A stretch of DNA of 64,000 nt from Desulfosporosinus shakirovi (GTDB taxonomy: Bacteria; Bacillota; Desulfitobacteriia; Desulfitobacteriales; Desulfitobacteriaceae). The DNA lies in NCBI RefSeq assembly GCF_020595055.1, contig NZ_JAJDOO010000006.1:1-64000 (forward strand), given 5' to 3'. How positions within the stretch are numbered: position 1 is the first letter of the stretch; each line of letters opens with the position of its first letter. Shown here one piece after another: positions 40,712 to 50,362 of this stretch. Below the pieces are notes generated by a model. That model was not told the DNA's origin. It did not search any database and saw nothing but the letters and a program-made list of their open reading frames with translations. Made by a program: the position numbers and the translations under genes.

Positions 40712-41584
40712 ATGAAAGTGAACGCGTATGCAATTAATTCATTTGCCAAAACCACCGAAGGAGGTAACGCGGCAGGAGTAGTTCCAAATGCTGATTTTCT
40801 GTCAGATGTACAAATGCAAAAAGTAGCTGCCATTCTCGGATTCAGTGAGACAGCATTTGTTCTGAAATCAAATCTAGCGGATTTCAGGGTAAGATTCTTT
40901 GCCCCGAGGGAAGAAGTGGATCTATGCGGACATGCTACAATAGGAACCTTCTATACTTTGGCAGCTCTAGGCTATCTAAAGCCGGGCAGCTATCTGCAGG
41001 AAACCAAAGCAGGAATTTTGGGAGTTGAAATAACGAAAGACCTGTCGATAATGATGGGTCAGCCGCTCCCCTCTTTTTTTGAAACCGTTGAAAAGAGCGA
41101 AATCGCCGATTCATTAAACATTGAAACAGCCAGCATCCATGAAGATCTACCGGTTCAAATAGTATCCACAGGTTTGAGGGATATCATAGTGCCCATAAAA
41201 AGCTTGGATATTTTACACACTATAAAACCGGATTTTGAAAAAATCAGAGAAATCAGCCGAAAGTACAATGCAGTCGGTTATCATGTATTCACACTTGAAT
41301 CAATCAACAACTCTACCGCCAGCTGCAGAAACTTTGCCCCCTTGTTTGAGATCCCGGAAGAATCCGCTACAGGTACATCAAACGGCGCTCTTGGCTGTTA
41401 CCTTTATAAATACGGCAAGCTCGATTTTAATCAAGCTTCACATATTAACGTTGAACAGGGTTATTCTATGAAAAAACCGTCGGAAATACTGGTTTCTCTG
41501 GCAGTTGATGGGACGGAAATCAAAGGAGTCAAAGTTGGCGGGAAAGCATTAAATTTATCGTCAATTATAGTTGCCATAGATTAG
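40712..41584 (+). CDS. PhzF family isomerase/epimerase-like protein
   Basis: A 290-residue protein of the PhzF/diaminopimelate-epimerase fold. Recognised by the N-terminal VNAYAINSFAKTTEGGNAAG (GGNxAGVV motif), FSETAFV with the conserved glutamate, RFFAPREEVDLCGHATIG and SATGTSNGALGCYLYKYG. The family covers isomerases with varied small substrates; phenazine synthesis is not implied. GAGAGGAAC precedes the ATG; an earlier start in the frame lacks a site. Followed by a terminator and facing the MFS gene. Confidence 0.92.
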   Translation: MKVNAYAINSFAKTTEGGNAAGVVPNADFLSDVQMQKVAAILGFSETAFVLKSNLADFRVRFFAPREEVDLCGHATIGTFYTLAALGYLKPGSYLQETKAGILGVEITKDLSIMMGQPLPSFFETVEKSEIADSLNIETASIHEDLPVQIVSTGLRDIIVPIKSLDILHTIKPDFEKIREISRKYNAVGYHVFTLESINNSTASCRNFAPLFEIPEESATGTSNGALGCYLYKYGKLDFNQASHINVEQGYSMKKPSEILVSLAVDGTEIKGVKVGGKALNLSSIIVAID

Positions 41585-41611
41585 TTCAATCTTAGCAAGA
41601 CTCACAGGCTC

Positions 41612-41652
41612 AAAGGGCCAGCACTTTGCAACTTGCAAAAATGCTGGCCTTT
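41612..41652. terminator. Bidirectional terminator between convergent genes
   Basis: AAAGGGCCAGCA pairs with TGCTGGCCTTT with one bulge; lies between the ends of the PhzF-like gene and the MFS gene. Confidence 0.75.
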
Positions 41653-41678
41653 CGTCTTTCCTAAAGAAAGCAGGCAGG

Positions 41679-42914
41679 TTATATAGTTACAGGCGTTCTC
41701 TTGTATAAAACCGGTATTGCCGCCGCTATAAGGATCATACCCATAAAAGCGGGTGCGGCATGACCTAGTGATACATAGATTTGACCTCCAATGATCGGCC
41801 CGATCATTCTTGCCAAAGCCTGAATAGATTGGCTGCCTCCTTGAATCCTTCCTTGTTCACTGGAATCGACAGACTTGGAGAGCATCCCATTGAATGAAGG
41901 TCCAAAGATCGAATCCCCAAAACCAAATATAAACATTCCAACGATTAAAAGAGGATAGAATGAGAACAAAGCCGATGCTGCAATAAAACTGTAGCCTATG
42001 ATCTCCGCAACCATGCCAAGAATTGCAATGCGAGCATCACTAAGTTTCAGCAAAAGCTTTGGCATTATCAAACCTTGGGAAATGATGTCTTGGATGCCCA
42101 TAATTGAAAACATGAGTCCGATTAGGGCAGGCTTCCAACTGAAAGTATCGATTGTAAATTGTGAAAAAACTGCCTGTAAAGATCCGTTGGGTATCCAAAG
42201 TAAGAAGGCTGAGACAAGCAGCCTGTTTAAGTTTTTCATGGCAAGTATGTTTGCCAGCTGGGTAAATGGATTGAGTCTTGTAAAGGTTATCTTTTTCAGT
42301 CTATTATTCTTGTCAAGGCTCTCAGGCATATAAAAGAATCCATAAACAACATTCAATAAAGTTATTATTGCTCCAAAATACAAAGGTACAGAATAGCCAA
42401 ACTTAGCAAGTAATCCGCCTAGAGTTGGGCCAATGACGGTGCCTACACCTACGACCGCACTCACCCACCCAAAGTACTTGGTCCTCTGTTCCGGAGGAAT
42501 GATGTCTGCAAAATAGGCGAAGATAGTGCTTATGGTCCCGCCTGTTATACCATCGATGATGCGCCCGACAAATAGTATCCATAGAGCTCCTCCTATGCCA
42601 AAAACTACGTACCCGATTGCGGAACCCAAAAGGCAAATTAAGAGTACCGGACGACGGCCATATCTGTCGCTTAAAGCTCCAAGTCCGGGAGCCGCCAAAA
42701 ACACGCAAACTGCATAAACAGAGGTCAGCAGCGTAACAACTATAGCTTGATCTCCCGGATTGCTTATATAAGGCTGCACTAAGAATGGAACGACAGGTGC
42801 TATGATCGTGAAGCCGATTCCGCAAAGAAACACAGACATAAGACCGAATATTAAAGCCTTTTTATCGACGGTTGGTTCTGTGGTTGGTTCATTGTGTGAT
42901 CTAAATTTGAACAT
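41679..42914 (-). CDS. MFS drug-efflux transporter (TetA-like)
   Basis: A 411-residue major facilitator with 12 predicted helices. Loop motif A (GALSDRYGRRPVLL), motif C-like region in helix 5 (VVGVGTVIGPTLGGLLAKFG), and the mid-length loop typical of DHA1 tetracycline/multidrug exporters. AGGGGAG precedes the ATG. It is 146 nt downstream of a same-strand MarR repressor, the usual arrangement for an inducible drug pump. Substrate unknown. Confidence 0.93.
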   Translation of the reverse strand: MFKFRSHNEPTTEPTVDKKALIFGLMSVFLCGIGFTIIAPVVPFLVQPYISNPGDQAIVVTLLTSVYAVCVFLAAPGLGALSDRYGRRPVLLICLLGSAIGYVVFGIGGALWILFVGRIIDGITGGTISTIFAYFADIIPPEQRTKYFGWVSAVVGVGTVIGPTLGGLLAKFGYSVPLYFGAIITLLNVVYGFFYMPESLDKNNRLKKITFTRLNPFTQLANILAMKNLNRLLVSAFLLWIPNGSLQAVFSQFTIDTFSWKPALIGLMFSIMGIQDIISQGLIMPKLLLKLSDARIAILGMVAEIIGYSFIAASALFSFYPLLIVGMFIFGFGDSIFGPSFNGMLSKSVDSSEQGRIQGGSQSIQALARMIGPIIGGQIYVSLGHAAPAFMGMILIAAAIPVLYKRTPVTI

Positions 42915-43060
42915 TAAATTCTCCCCTCAAGAGTTGTGTTTTTGCTTCCTTGGAAGCATAATTAATCCTATTATAGTTTTCCTTCCTTGTCAACAAAAAT
43001 AATAGCAATGAAAAAGCAGCCTGTTCTCAATAGAGTTGGGCTGCCTGTGGTTTTCATTAT

Positions 43061-43540
43061 TCAAATTGATTCCGACTTAATATCTGCACCCAGTTTCTTT
43101 ATTTCTGCATCCAAATGCCTGCTATACTTTTCCACGAAGCTAAGCATACTTTCAAATTGTTCCTCGGTTACCTGCTCAAATACGGCCTTATCCCGCTCTT
43201 GAAACTCTTTGTGCAGTTCCTCGTGGATTTCATAAATTGCTTTCCCTTGCGGAGTCAAGCGAAAATAGATTTCTTTCTTGTTATCCGGCTTCTGATAGCT
43301 TTCGATAATGCCTTTTTTTATGAGCTTTTTAGTCATTTTACTTATGGCACCGCTAGTCATATAAAAGGACTCTACAAGTTTAGTCCCGTTGGAATCTTCA
43401 TTTCTTCCAATGTATTCGATGCAATGTACTTCAGAAGACTTATAACCCTTGAGACTGTCTTCCATCTTAGACTTATTAAGCCAAACCAGCTTGTTAAATA
43501 AGTCCCTGAAACCCGCTATGACCAGTTCTTCTTTGTTCAT
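43061..43540 (-). CDS. MarR family transcriptional regulator
   Basis: A 159-residue winged-helix protein: YKSSEVHCIEYIGRNEDSNG, VESFYMTSGAISKMTKKLIK as recognition helix and YQKPDNKKEIYFRLTPQGKA as wing. The ATG of MNKEELVIAG follows GGGAGG; the in-frame extension upstream is rejected. Likely repressor of itself and the MFS gene it precedes. Confidence 0.92.
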   Translation of the reverse strand: MNKEELVIAGFRDLFNKLVWLNKSKMEDSLKGYKSSEVHCIEYIGRNEDSNGTKLVESFYMTSGAISKMTKKLIKKGIIESYQKPDNKKEIYFRLTPQGKAIYEIHEELHKEFQERDKAVFEQVTEEQFESMLSFVEKYSRHLDAEIKKLGADIKSESI

Positions 43541-43913
43541 GCCTGTCCTCCCACCCGTTGGTGCATTAACCATATTATCTTAGATTTTTGTTGCTATTCA
43601 ACACAATCACGTCTACTTCCCGAATATCCTTCCGGCTGATCGCCCCACTAATTTTTTGCATGGCTTGGATAATATCTCAAAATTAATTTCACAACTTTCA
43701 AAACAGTGGGGTTTTATGGCAAAACATTTACCTACCTTATTGAACTGTCTCATTTGTTTAACGGAAAAATAAAGCCCACTAATTAGCGATGTACCATTGT
43801 TCTGTATTCCAATCAGAACTGAGCGAATCTTAGTCATAATAATCTAACTCTACTTATTTAGCTGTAAGATATGTTTAAAATAATTATTGACATGTTTCCT
43901 AACACAATGAGGG
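43541..43913. other. Gene-free interval
   Basis: A 74-codon minus-strand frame exists at 43613-43837 but has no ribosome binding site or recognisable motif. I see no other feature. Confidence 0.5.
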
Positions 43914-44315
43914 TTATGAAATTATGCTTTGGTTGATATTAACGTTATTTGATAAATCTTTTATAAGAACCCCTAGTTCTGTCAATTCAAACGGTTTAAT
44001 TACAAAGTGTTTAATCTTTCCTTCTTTGACCGCCTTTTGTAAATCTTGTGCATCAAAGTAAGCACTCATAATTACTACTATTGTTTCTGGAACTAAATCC
44101 CTTAATCTATCCGCAGTTTGTAAACCACCTAATCCAGGCATCCTCAAATCGAGCAACACAAGATTAGGCTTCTCCTCCATAACAAGTCCTAAAGCCGTTA
44201 ATCCATCAGATGCTTCTTTAACATAGTAACCTTCTTGAGTTAAAAACTCACACATAAGTCGGCGTATACCACAATTATCATCAACCACTAAAATATGTCT
44301 ATTATTCCCCAACAA
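43914..44315 (-). CDS. Spo0F-like single-domain response regulator
   Basis: A 133-residue receiver-only protein: ILVVDDNCGIRRLMCEFLTQ, EGYYVKEASDGLTAL, phosphoacceptor LVLLDLRMPGLGG, VVIMSAYFDA, HFVIKPFELTEL. The pattern is that of phosphorelay intermediates such as Spo0F. The TTG at 44315 is placed nine bases after AGGAGG; the earlier ATG overlaps that site. A paralogue lies at 49247 after the large kinase. Upstream, 45 nt away, is a DHp-like small protein on the same strand, so this looks like a phosphotransfer pair. Confidence 0.9.
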   Translation of the reverse strand: MLGNNRHILVVDDNCGIRRLMCEFLTQEGYYVKEASDGLTALGLVMEEKPNLVLLDLRMPGLGGLQTADRLRDLVPETIVVIMSAYFDAQDLQKAVKEGKIKHFVIKPFELTELGVLIKDLSNNVNINQSIIS

Positions 44316-44360
44316 AAATTCCATCCTCCTTTGCCCAGCAAAATAAGAATATGGTAATCG

Positions 44361-44549
44361 TTATTCGTCAAGCGATAGTAATTTATTAACCAGTTCAGTA
44401 ACCATTATTTCCATACTATTTATTTCATCTAATATAACTAGTGAATGATTGACTTTATTATTCAACTTACCCAGTTCTACAAATCCTTTAAGAACTGTTA
44501 AATGGTCAATTAAATTGTCACAAATACTGACTATTTGATCTTTGTTCAT
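44361..44549 (-). CDS. Stand-alone DHp/Spo0B-like small protein
   Basis: A 62-residue helical protein, MNKDQIVSICDNLIDHLTVL then KGFVELGKLNNKVNHSLVI. The segment NLIDHLTVLKGFVEL resembles the histidine helix of kinases (compare HEIRNPLTTIRGYLQL of the kinase at 46390), with one histidine at the expected place, but there is no ATPase domain. The ATG follows GAGGCGG. It directly precedes a Spo0F-like receiver gene, so a phosphotransfer or docking role is possible. Alternative: unrelated coiled coil. Confidence 0.65.
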   Translation of the reverse strand: MNKDQIVSICDNLIDHLTVLKGFVELGKLNNKVNHSLVILDEINSMEIMVTELVNKLLSLDE

Positions 44550-44778
44550 ATTCAATCCGCCTCTATAAATAATGGAAAACCCTTTTGAAAGAGGAAAGAA
44601 ACTTTTTGAAAACAATTTTCTTTTTCTACCATAATTATTATATAATCCTTATTCTATATTCTTTTATTTACATATTCAAGCAAGGATGAATAAGAAGAAA
44701 CCAAAAAAGCACCGTTAAAAACGATGCTCAATTTGCACGGGTTTGTACAATTACCGGTTCTTACAGATAAAACTAAAG

Positions 44779-45207
44779 CTAGAATCTAATTCTGGGTATG
44801 TCCGCTTCCTTAAGATTGTCTTCCCATGTCCAAAAATGAGCCTCTCCGTTGCCCACCCGGAAAAGAATAAAGTTAGGATCATCTGCCGTATTTATACCCA
44901 GGGCTTTTAGAAAAGGTCTTTCGTCTAAAGCATTAGTTTTTAAAACAATATCCTCAACAAACTCTACACAGCCTGTTATCCGTAAATGCTTTACAGGTTG
45001 CAATGTTACAAAACAAAGTTCCACATTAGAATTAGCTAACAGTTGAGAGTATAAATTCTTAGAACTGGCAGTTGTAAAATAGATTCCATCCTCTTTTACC
45101 CACAATGGAACCATTCCCCTACCCCTAGGTTGACCTCCATCGTTAGTACACAAGGTACACGTTGCTTGACTCTCGGTGATAAATCTAATGCAATCTCCAA
45201 AATCCAT
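44779..45207 (-). CDS. Pyridoxamine 5'-phosphate oxidase-like flavin-binding protein
   Basis: A 142-residue split-barrel protein: MDFGDCIRFITESQATCTLC, TNDGGQPRGRGMVPLWVKED, GIYFTTASSKNLYSQLLANS, NVELCFVTLQPVKHLRITG. Family members bind FMN or related cofactors and reduce small substrates. AAAGGAGG precedes the ATG. Next to a divergent-free AraC gene on the same strand. Exact substrate unknown. Confidence 0.9.
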   Translation of the reverse strand: MDFGDCIRFITESQATCTLCTNDGGQPRGRGMVPLWVKEDGIYFTTASSKNLYSQLLANSNVELCFVTLQPVKHLRITGCVEFVEDIVLKTNALDERPFLKALGINTADDPNFILFRVGNGEAHFWTWEDNLKEADIPRIRF

Positions 45208-45295
45208 TTCTATACCTCCTTTTGACTTTTGTATATTCTACCAAAATATCAGAAGAAGGTCTTTGCTAATTTTGCTTATTGTTTTTCCATATTTG

Positions 45296-46165
45296 CTATT
45301 GTGATTGCCTTATAAAATCAGTTGGAGTTATCCCAACTTTTTTTAAAAAAGTTCGACTAAAGTGGCTGAGGTTGTTAAAACCGCTTTCAAAACAAATTTC
45401 GGTGACTGACTTATCCCTACACTTTAGAAAGAGTTCCTTAGCATGATCGATTTTAACATCTAACATATAATTCATAGGTGTTTTTCCGACTTCTGCCTTG
45501 AAGACTCTCGAAAAATGGTACGGACTCAAATTTGTAACCATAGCAAGGTCATTTAGGGTAAAGTCTGTTTGATAGTTCGCATGAATATAGTCTATGGCTC
45601 GGGCAATAGGTTTCTTCTCGGCATAGGATCGTTCATTAACCGGAAGAAGACAATTACTTTTAAGATGTCGAAGCAGATAGACTCCTACCTGGATGGCTAT
45701 GCTTTGGGTTATTAGGTTATATCCAGATTGCTTGAACTTTAACTCGTTAACAAAGTCTGTTAGCATATTCTGGAGGTAGGCATCGTAAGCGTAACTAATG
45801 TTTTCAAAGGATAACTCCATAGTGTTGGAGATGGATTTAGCTATATTGTTAAGGAAGTGAACATCCAGGAATAAAGCAATAAGTGTCTTAATGGAAGTTT
45901 CCTCAACGGCTATGTGGGGCTGTTCGGAATTTACGGGTAAGATTTTATTGCATTCAAGTTTCACAGTTTTCTTGTGAAACTTATAGGTGGTGGTAGCTCC
46001 AAAGGGAATAATGAACTCATATCCTCGATGAATATGCTCAACCTCGTTAAAGTTCATAGGTTGCTTAGTTATAAAAACACCCATACTATCTGTAACAAAA
46101 GCGTCTACAGTACTTGGAGATATGGGCTGTAATTGCCCTAAAATTTCTATCCATCTCTTCTCCAA
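45296..46165 (-). CDS. AraC family transcriptional regulator
   Basis: About 289 residues: an N-terminal ligand domain (FNEVEHIHRGYEFIIPFGAT) and a C-terminal double helix-turn-helix (DFTLNDLAMVTNLSPYHFSR, VFKAEVGKTPMNYMLDVKID, EICFESGFNNLSHFSRTFLK). Start is TTG at 46165 after GGGAGAG, or GTG at 46180 after AGG; both give the same domains. Upstream of, and same strand as, the flavin-binding protein, which it may control. Confidence 0.9.
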   Translation of the reverse strand: MEKRWIEILGQLQPISPSTVDAFVTDSMGVFITKQPMNFNEVEHIHRGYEFIIPFGATTTYKFHKKTVKLECNKILPVNSEQPHIAVEETSIKTLIALFLDVHFLNNIAKSISNTMELSFENISYAYDAYLQNMLTDFVNELKFKQSGYNLITQSIAIQVGVYLLRHLKSNCLLPVNERSYAEKKPIARAIDYIHANYQTDFTLNDLAMVTNLSPYHFSRVFKAEVGKTPMNYMLDVKIDHAKELFLKCRDKSVTEICFESGFNNLSHFSRTFLKKVGITPTDFIRQSQ

Positions 46166-46389
46166 ACCTATCTCTCCCACCTAAAATCTGTCGAGCAGTT
46201 TAAATTCTTGTAGGCTAATTTTACCATAATATTATGCTATAAAAACCCATATCGAATTATTATATACAGAAGCGATTAATATTCCAAATTATAGCTCCTA
46301 TCCGACAAATAAATGCGACAAATTTTTAAGAACATTGGATGTACAATCTAATTATTAAAAAATATTTTTACATAACGGAGGGATTTATT

Positions 46390-49077
46390 TTGTATTACGA
46401 CCTTGCATCCAATGTACTAGATGTAATGTTATTATGTGGTATTCTGATCTGGATTAACTTATCTCTCAAAAGCAAATATTCCCGTTTTTTGTTAGGTATT
46501 CTATTCGGACTTATAACTATCTTTGTGATTAAGGGCAGAATTGAAGTTTTTGAAGATCACTTTTATGACTTCCGAAATATCACTATGACGATGGCAGGAT
46601 TTATTGGTGGTCCGATCACTGCTATAATTGCAGCTTTCATAGGTGGGCTTTATCGATATTTTGTAGGTGGAAACGGATCCATGGGCGGCGTCTTCAGTAT
46701 TATCGTTTTTGCTTGTTTTGGAAGTATCTTAAGAAACCAGGTGAAGAGTAATCAAAATGGCAAAAAACTTCTATTTTGGTATATCATCGGATTTATTATG
46801 TCATGTATCTCTTTATTTGTTGTGGCCTTTACTCCCCCGTGGGGGGATAATAGGACAGTTGTTCTTAGTGTCATTACTGTCCCTGTTTTAATCATCAATC
46901 CAATTGCCACAACCATATTATTTAACTTCTACTTCTTGATTTCCGAGTTCTTTGGCAAAGCCTCAATCCTAAATGCAATTGTTAACGTTAGTCCAATTAA
47001 CTTAATGGTTTTCGATAATAATGGGCCTATTCTGCAAAGTGAAAATCTAAAAATGCAACATCAAACTTCCCAAATTGCAGAAACCTTTGTTCAATCACCG
47101 GATTGCCAAAGAACCTCCTTGAACGCCACAAAACAGGAGCATTTAGAAATCTGTACAGTTGATCAGAGACACTATGTCGCTGACTTGTGTAGTTTTCAGC
47201 TGCCCTGTGGGGAATTTGCCTGTGCAGCTATCCTTAACGATGTTACTGATCGAGTGAAAGAACAAGAAAATCTCAGAGGCGCAACTAATCGATTTGCCAA
47301 AGCATTTCAGTTAGGTCCTCATATGATGGCTATAGTTCAGATGTCTGACTTTCGATATATATATGTTAACGATCGTTTCCTTGAAGAAAGAAATTTCAAC
47401 CGTGAAGATGTAATCGGTAAAACACCCATCGAGTTAGGCTTGCCTGAGAGTGAATTTGGGCAAATCATGGAAATCCTAGATATACAAGGGTCTATACAAA
47501 ATGTTGAGTGTTCATTGGTAACGAAATTCGGTTTGATAGGTACGGTGATTCTTTCTGCTGAAAAGATAAAAATCGACGATCAAGAATGTATTCTGTTTGC
47601 TTATAATGATATTACTGAAATGAAACGACTGCAAACAGAAAGACTTGATCAACTGTCAAAATATTTGACATTAGAGGCGGAGCTTTCTCGAAGCAACCAA
47701 TTAATAGCAGATATTATCAATAGTATGCCGGACGTATTTTACGTATTAGATGATCAATGGCGCTTTACCTATATCAATAAAAAAGCCTCAGAGTTATTCC
47801 TCAAAACACGAGAAGAGCTCTTAGGTGAAGTTATATGGGAAGCAACCCCCCAAGCCCGAGGAACTTTGCTGGAATTAAATTATCACAAGTCGATCATTGA
47901 TTGCCTACCTATAACATTCGAATACCTTGACTTTTCGCATAAAGATACATGGCATGAAGTCACTGCGTATCCTTCCAAATTTGGATTGACCGTTTATTAT
48001 CGAGATATTACCAAACAAAAACTAGTACAGGAAAAATTGGTTGCATCTCAAGAAGAAATGACCTACATCCTTGAAAGTATGACAGATTGTTTCTTTGCCA
48101 TTGACAGCAACTGGCTTTTCACTTATGTAAATCGCGCAGGAGAAAAGGTGATGGAAAAATCACGTGAAGAATTAGTAGGCATGAAATTGACGAAAGTTTT
48201 TGAGGCTAATGACACCACCCTCCAGCGGTTTAATGAAGTAATGTGTGGAAAGAGGTCGGTCACTTTTGAAATTCTTTCGGAAGCCTTAAGTAATAAGTGG
48301 TTAGAGGTAAGTGCTTATCCTATAGGATCCGGCCTAACCTGTTATTTTCGAGATATTACAAGCCGAAAGATGGCTCAAGATGAAATGGCCAGACTCGACC
48401 GTCTTAACCTTGTCGGACAATTGGCTGCAGGGATCGGACATGAAATAAGGAATCCACTGACAACAATTCGTGGCTATCTCCAATTGATTGGCATTAAACC
48501 AGATTACGCAATTCTGAAGCCAACCTTTGACCTAATGATTTCAGAAGTTGACCGTGCAAATTCCATAATTACGGAATTCCTTTCCTTGGCTCAAACCAAA
48601 AAAAGCGAACTGAAACAACAAAGCCTTAACGACATTCTTGATCAGCTATATCCGCTTTTAGAAGCCGATGCGTTTTCTCAAAACAAACAAATCCGCTTCA
48701 CTCTGGGAGAGATTATCGATCTAGAATTAAATGCCAAAGAAATCACTCAACTCATTCTCAATCTAACCCGCAATGGGCTCGAAGCAATGGAAGAAAGGGG
48801 CTGCCTGACTATAGAAAGTTATTCACAGGATAATAAAGTGGTACTGGCAATTAAGGATGAAGGATGCGGTATTCCACCTGAAAATAACCAAAAACTCGGG
48901 ACCCCCTTCTTTACGACTAAAGATACCGGTACTGGGTTAGGTCTAGCTACATGCTACAAAATTGTCGAAGCACATGGAGCTAAGATCTGTGTCAATTCCA
49001 GCTCAAGAGGTACAACATTCTATATTTCTTTTCCTATTCCAGATAAGGCAAAGGAAAAATGCCAAATGATCGCCTGA
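46390..49077 (+). CDS. Multi-PAS sensor histidine kinase with 5TM (LytS-type) input
   Basis: An 895-residue kinase. The first ~190 residues form five or six helices of the 5TMR-LYT type (FRNITMTMAGFIGGPITAII, AAFIGGLYRYFVGGNGS). Three or four PAS segments follow, the last with DIINSMPDVFYVLDDQWRFT and ILESMTDCFFAIDSNWLFTY. HisKA H-box GIGHEIRNPLTTIRGYLQL, N-box NLTRNGLEAMEERG, G1 DEGCGIP and G2 GTGLGLATCYKIVEAHG complete it. The TTG at 46390 follows GGAGGG by eight bases; the earlier ATG has no site. Architecture resembles sporulation kinases. A Spo0F-like receiver follows 170 nt downstream. Confidence 0.94.
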   Translation: MYYDLASNVLDVMLLCGILIWINLSLKSKYSRFLLGILFGLITIFVIKGRIEVFEDHFYDFRNITMTMAGFIGGPITAIIAAFIGGLYRYFVGGNGSMGGVFSIIVFACFGSILRNQVKSNQNGKKLLFWYIIGFIMSCISLFVVAFTPPWGDNRTVVLSVITVPVLIINPIATTILFNFYFLISEFFGKASILNAIVNVSPINLMVFDNNGPILQSENLKMQHQTSQIAETFVQSPDCQRTSLNATKQEHLEICTVDQRHYVADLCSFQLPCGEFACAAILNDVTDRVKEQENLRGATNRFAKAFQLGPHMMAIVQMSDFRYIYVNDRFLEERNFNREDVIGKTPIELGLPESEFGQIMEILDIQGSIQNVECSLVTKFGLIGTVILSAEKIKIDDQECILFAYNDITEMKRLQTERLDQLSKYLTLEAELSRSNQLIADIINSMPDVFYVLDDQWRFTYINKKASELFLKTREELLGEVIWEATPQARGTLLELNYHKSIIDCLPITFEYLDFSHKDTWHEVTAYPSKFGLTVYYRDITKQKLVQEKLVASQEEMTYILESMTDCFFAIDSNWLFTYVNRAGEKVMEKSREELVGMKLTKVFEANDTTLQRFNEVMCGKRSVTFEILSEALSNKWLEVSAYPIGSGLTCYFRDITSRKMAQDEMARLDRLNLVGQLAAGIGHEIRNPLTTIRGYLQLIGIKPDYAILKPTFDLMISEVDRANSIITEFLSLAQTKKSELKQQSLNDILDQLYPLLEADAFSQNKQIRFTLGEIIDLELNAKEITQLILNLTRNGLEAMEERGCLTIESYSQDNKVVLAIKDEGCGIPPENNQKLGTPFFTTKDTGTGLGLATCYKIVEAHGAKICVNSSSRGTTFYISFPIPDKAKEKCQMIA

Positions 49078-49246
49078 ACGTCATCATGTATTCAAAATAT
49101 TTATGCAATTATCTGAATTTTTAGAGGATTATTAATGGTATATAGCGAAGTATTCTATGTAGTAAGCTACTGGGTTCCATGATAAATCTTGCTTCTGCTC
49201 TAAGTATAGGTCTTTCTCATTCTATAAAGAAAAGAGATGGTTATCT

Positions 49247-49633
49247 TTGAGTAACGATTATCTTTTGGTTGTAGATGATCATTTTGGTGTACGGCAACTT
49301 ATGTGTGAATTTTTATCTCAGGAAGGTTTTCGCGTTAAAGAAGCTCCCGATGGCTATACTGCTTTACAAATAGCTAGTGAAGAGAAACCCAAACTAACAT
49401 TCTTAGATTTGAAAATGCCTGGTTTAAGTGGATTAGACACTCTGAACAAATTGCAACAAATACGTCCAAAGACGCAAGTGGTTGTAATGAGTGGTTATAC
49501 CCAAGATAATGCTTTGACATCCGCTGTCCAGAGTGGTCTTGTTAAACACTTTTTAACCAAACCTTTTGACCTAGATAATTTGCGTCTGATATTACCTAGC
49601 TTACTGAGTAATCCTTGGGAGTCCTCAAATTAA
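49247..49633 (+). CDS. Spo0F-like single-domain response regulator (paralogue)
   Basis: A 128-residue receiver-only protein: LLVVDDHFGVRQLMCEFLSQ, EGFRVKEAPDGYTAL, phosphoacceptor LTFLDLKMPGLSG, VVVMSGYTQD, HFLTKPFDLDNL. About half identical to the receiver at 43914. TTG start, weak upstream site. It follows the multi-PAS kinase and is its probable partner, perhaps passing phosphate toward Spo0A. Confidence 0.9.
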   Translation: MSNDYLLVVDDHFGVRQLMCEFLSQEGFRVKEAPDGYTALQIASEEKPKLTFLDLKMPGLSGLDTLNKLQQIRPKTQVVVMSGYTQDNALTSAVQSGLVKHFLTKPFDLDNLRLILPSLLSNPWESSN

Positions 49634-50114
49634 AACACCACTCGTCAAAAACTGGGGCGGTTTCCGAAAGTCAAAATTGCCCTGCTTGATTGAAAGCAGG
49701 CCTTGCTACCTGTTAGTTTTTGCCCATTTATAATAGGTAGGAATTTTTCGATACTCTGGAGAAAATACACGCTAGTGCAGCTCGATTGGAAGAGTAGTTG
49801 ATTCGTTATCAGCTTGCGGGTTCGATTCCCATCACCAGCTCCATCTAAGGCAACCTTTCGCTGCTGTTAAAAATCTCAAGCATTTAACATCTTGAAATGC
49901 GTCGGTCTGACCATAAACTCAACAACTACAGGCACCTGTCTTTCAAAGGTATGGAGAAACTATATCTGCTCTTCATACCTTTTTATATGTTCCTAAGTAC
50001 TCAACCTGACAAAACTTTAATACTTCCCGAATTTCTTTTCGCTTATGAGAATTTTCGTCTTTGTTGCAGCTGCCTCGGCAGAGGCATCTTGCATAGGGCT
50101 TGAATTTTGCCTCC
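49634..50114. other. Gene-free interval with tRNA relic
   Basis: Only the degenerate tRNA-Thr (49771-49843) is recognised. A plus-strand frame at 49897-50103 has no ribosome binding site. Confidence 0.5.
49771..49843 (+). tRNA. Degenerate tRNA-Thr(CGT)-like sequence, probably a pseudogene
   Basis: Runs from GCTAGTG to CACCAGC plus T and an encoded CCA. The acceptor stem pairs except at position 4. D arm GCTC/GAGT, anticodon arm GTTGA-TTCGTTA-TCAGC giving anticodon CGT, and T loop GGGTTCGATTCCC are all recognisable. The variable loop is about three bases short and stems carry mismatches, so it is likely non-functional or the relic of an integration site at a tRNA 3' end. Confidence 0.6.
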
Positions 50115-50334
50115 TCTCATTAGCCTGATTGGCATTTTCGGCATTTAGTTTTGTCTCGGAGGCTATTTCTTCAAGAGATGCAGTCAGCTGTTCGATGGAA
50201 CTCGCCTGCTCAGTAACTCCTTGTGAAAGAGCAATACTTGAAACCGATACCTGTCTGGACCCTGCTGCCGGCTGCACAGAGTTGCGGAGAGTGTAGCCTG
50301 CTCCCCTCTGCTGCATCAGACTCTTTCCGTCCAC
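50115..50334 (-). pseudogene. Methyl-accepting chemotaxis protein fragment
   Basis: Contains VSSIALSQGVTEQASSIEQL then TASLEEIASETKLNAENANQ, the start of an MCP signalling helix, within a frame that has neither the sensor domain nor the kinase-contact hairpin. After NANQANE the similarity stops abruptly. A truncated relic next to the tRNA relic. Confidence 0.8.
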
Positions 50335-50362
50335 TGCCTAAACCAAGGGGTCCACCTGAACG

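Noticed and set aside
43613-43837. 74-codon minus-strand frame
   Set aside because: No ribosome binding site and no recognisable motif; composition not convincing.
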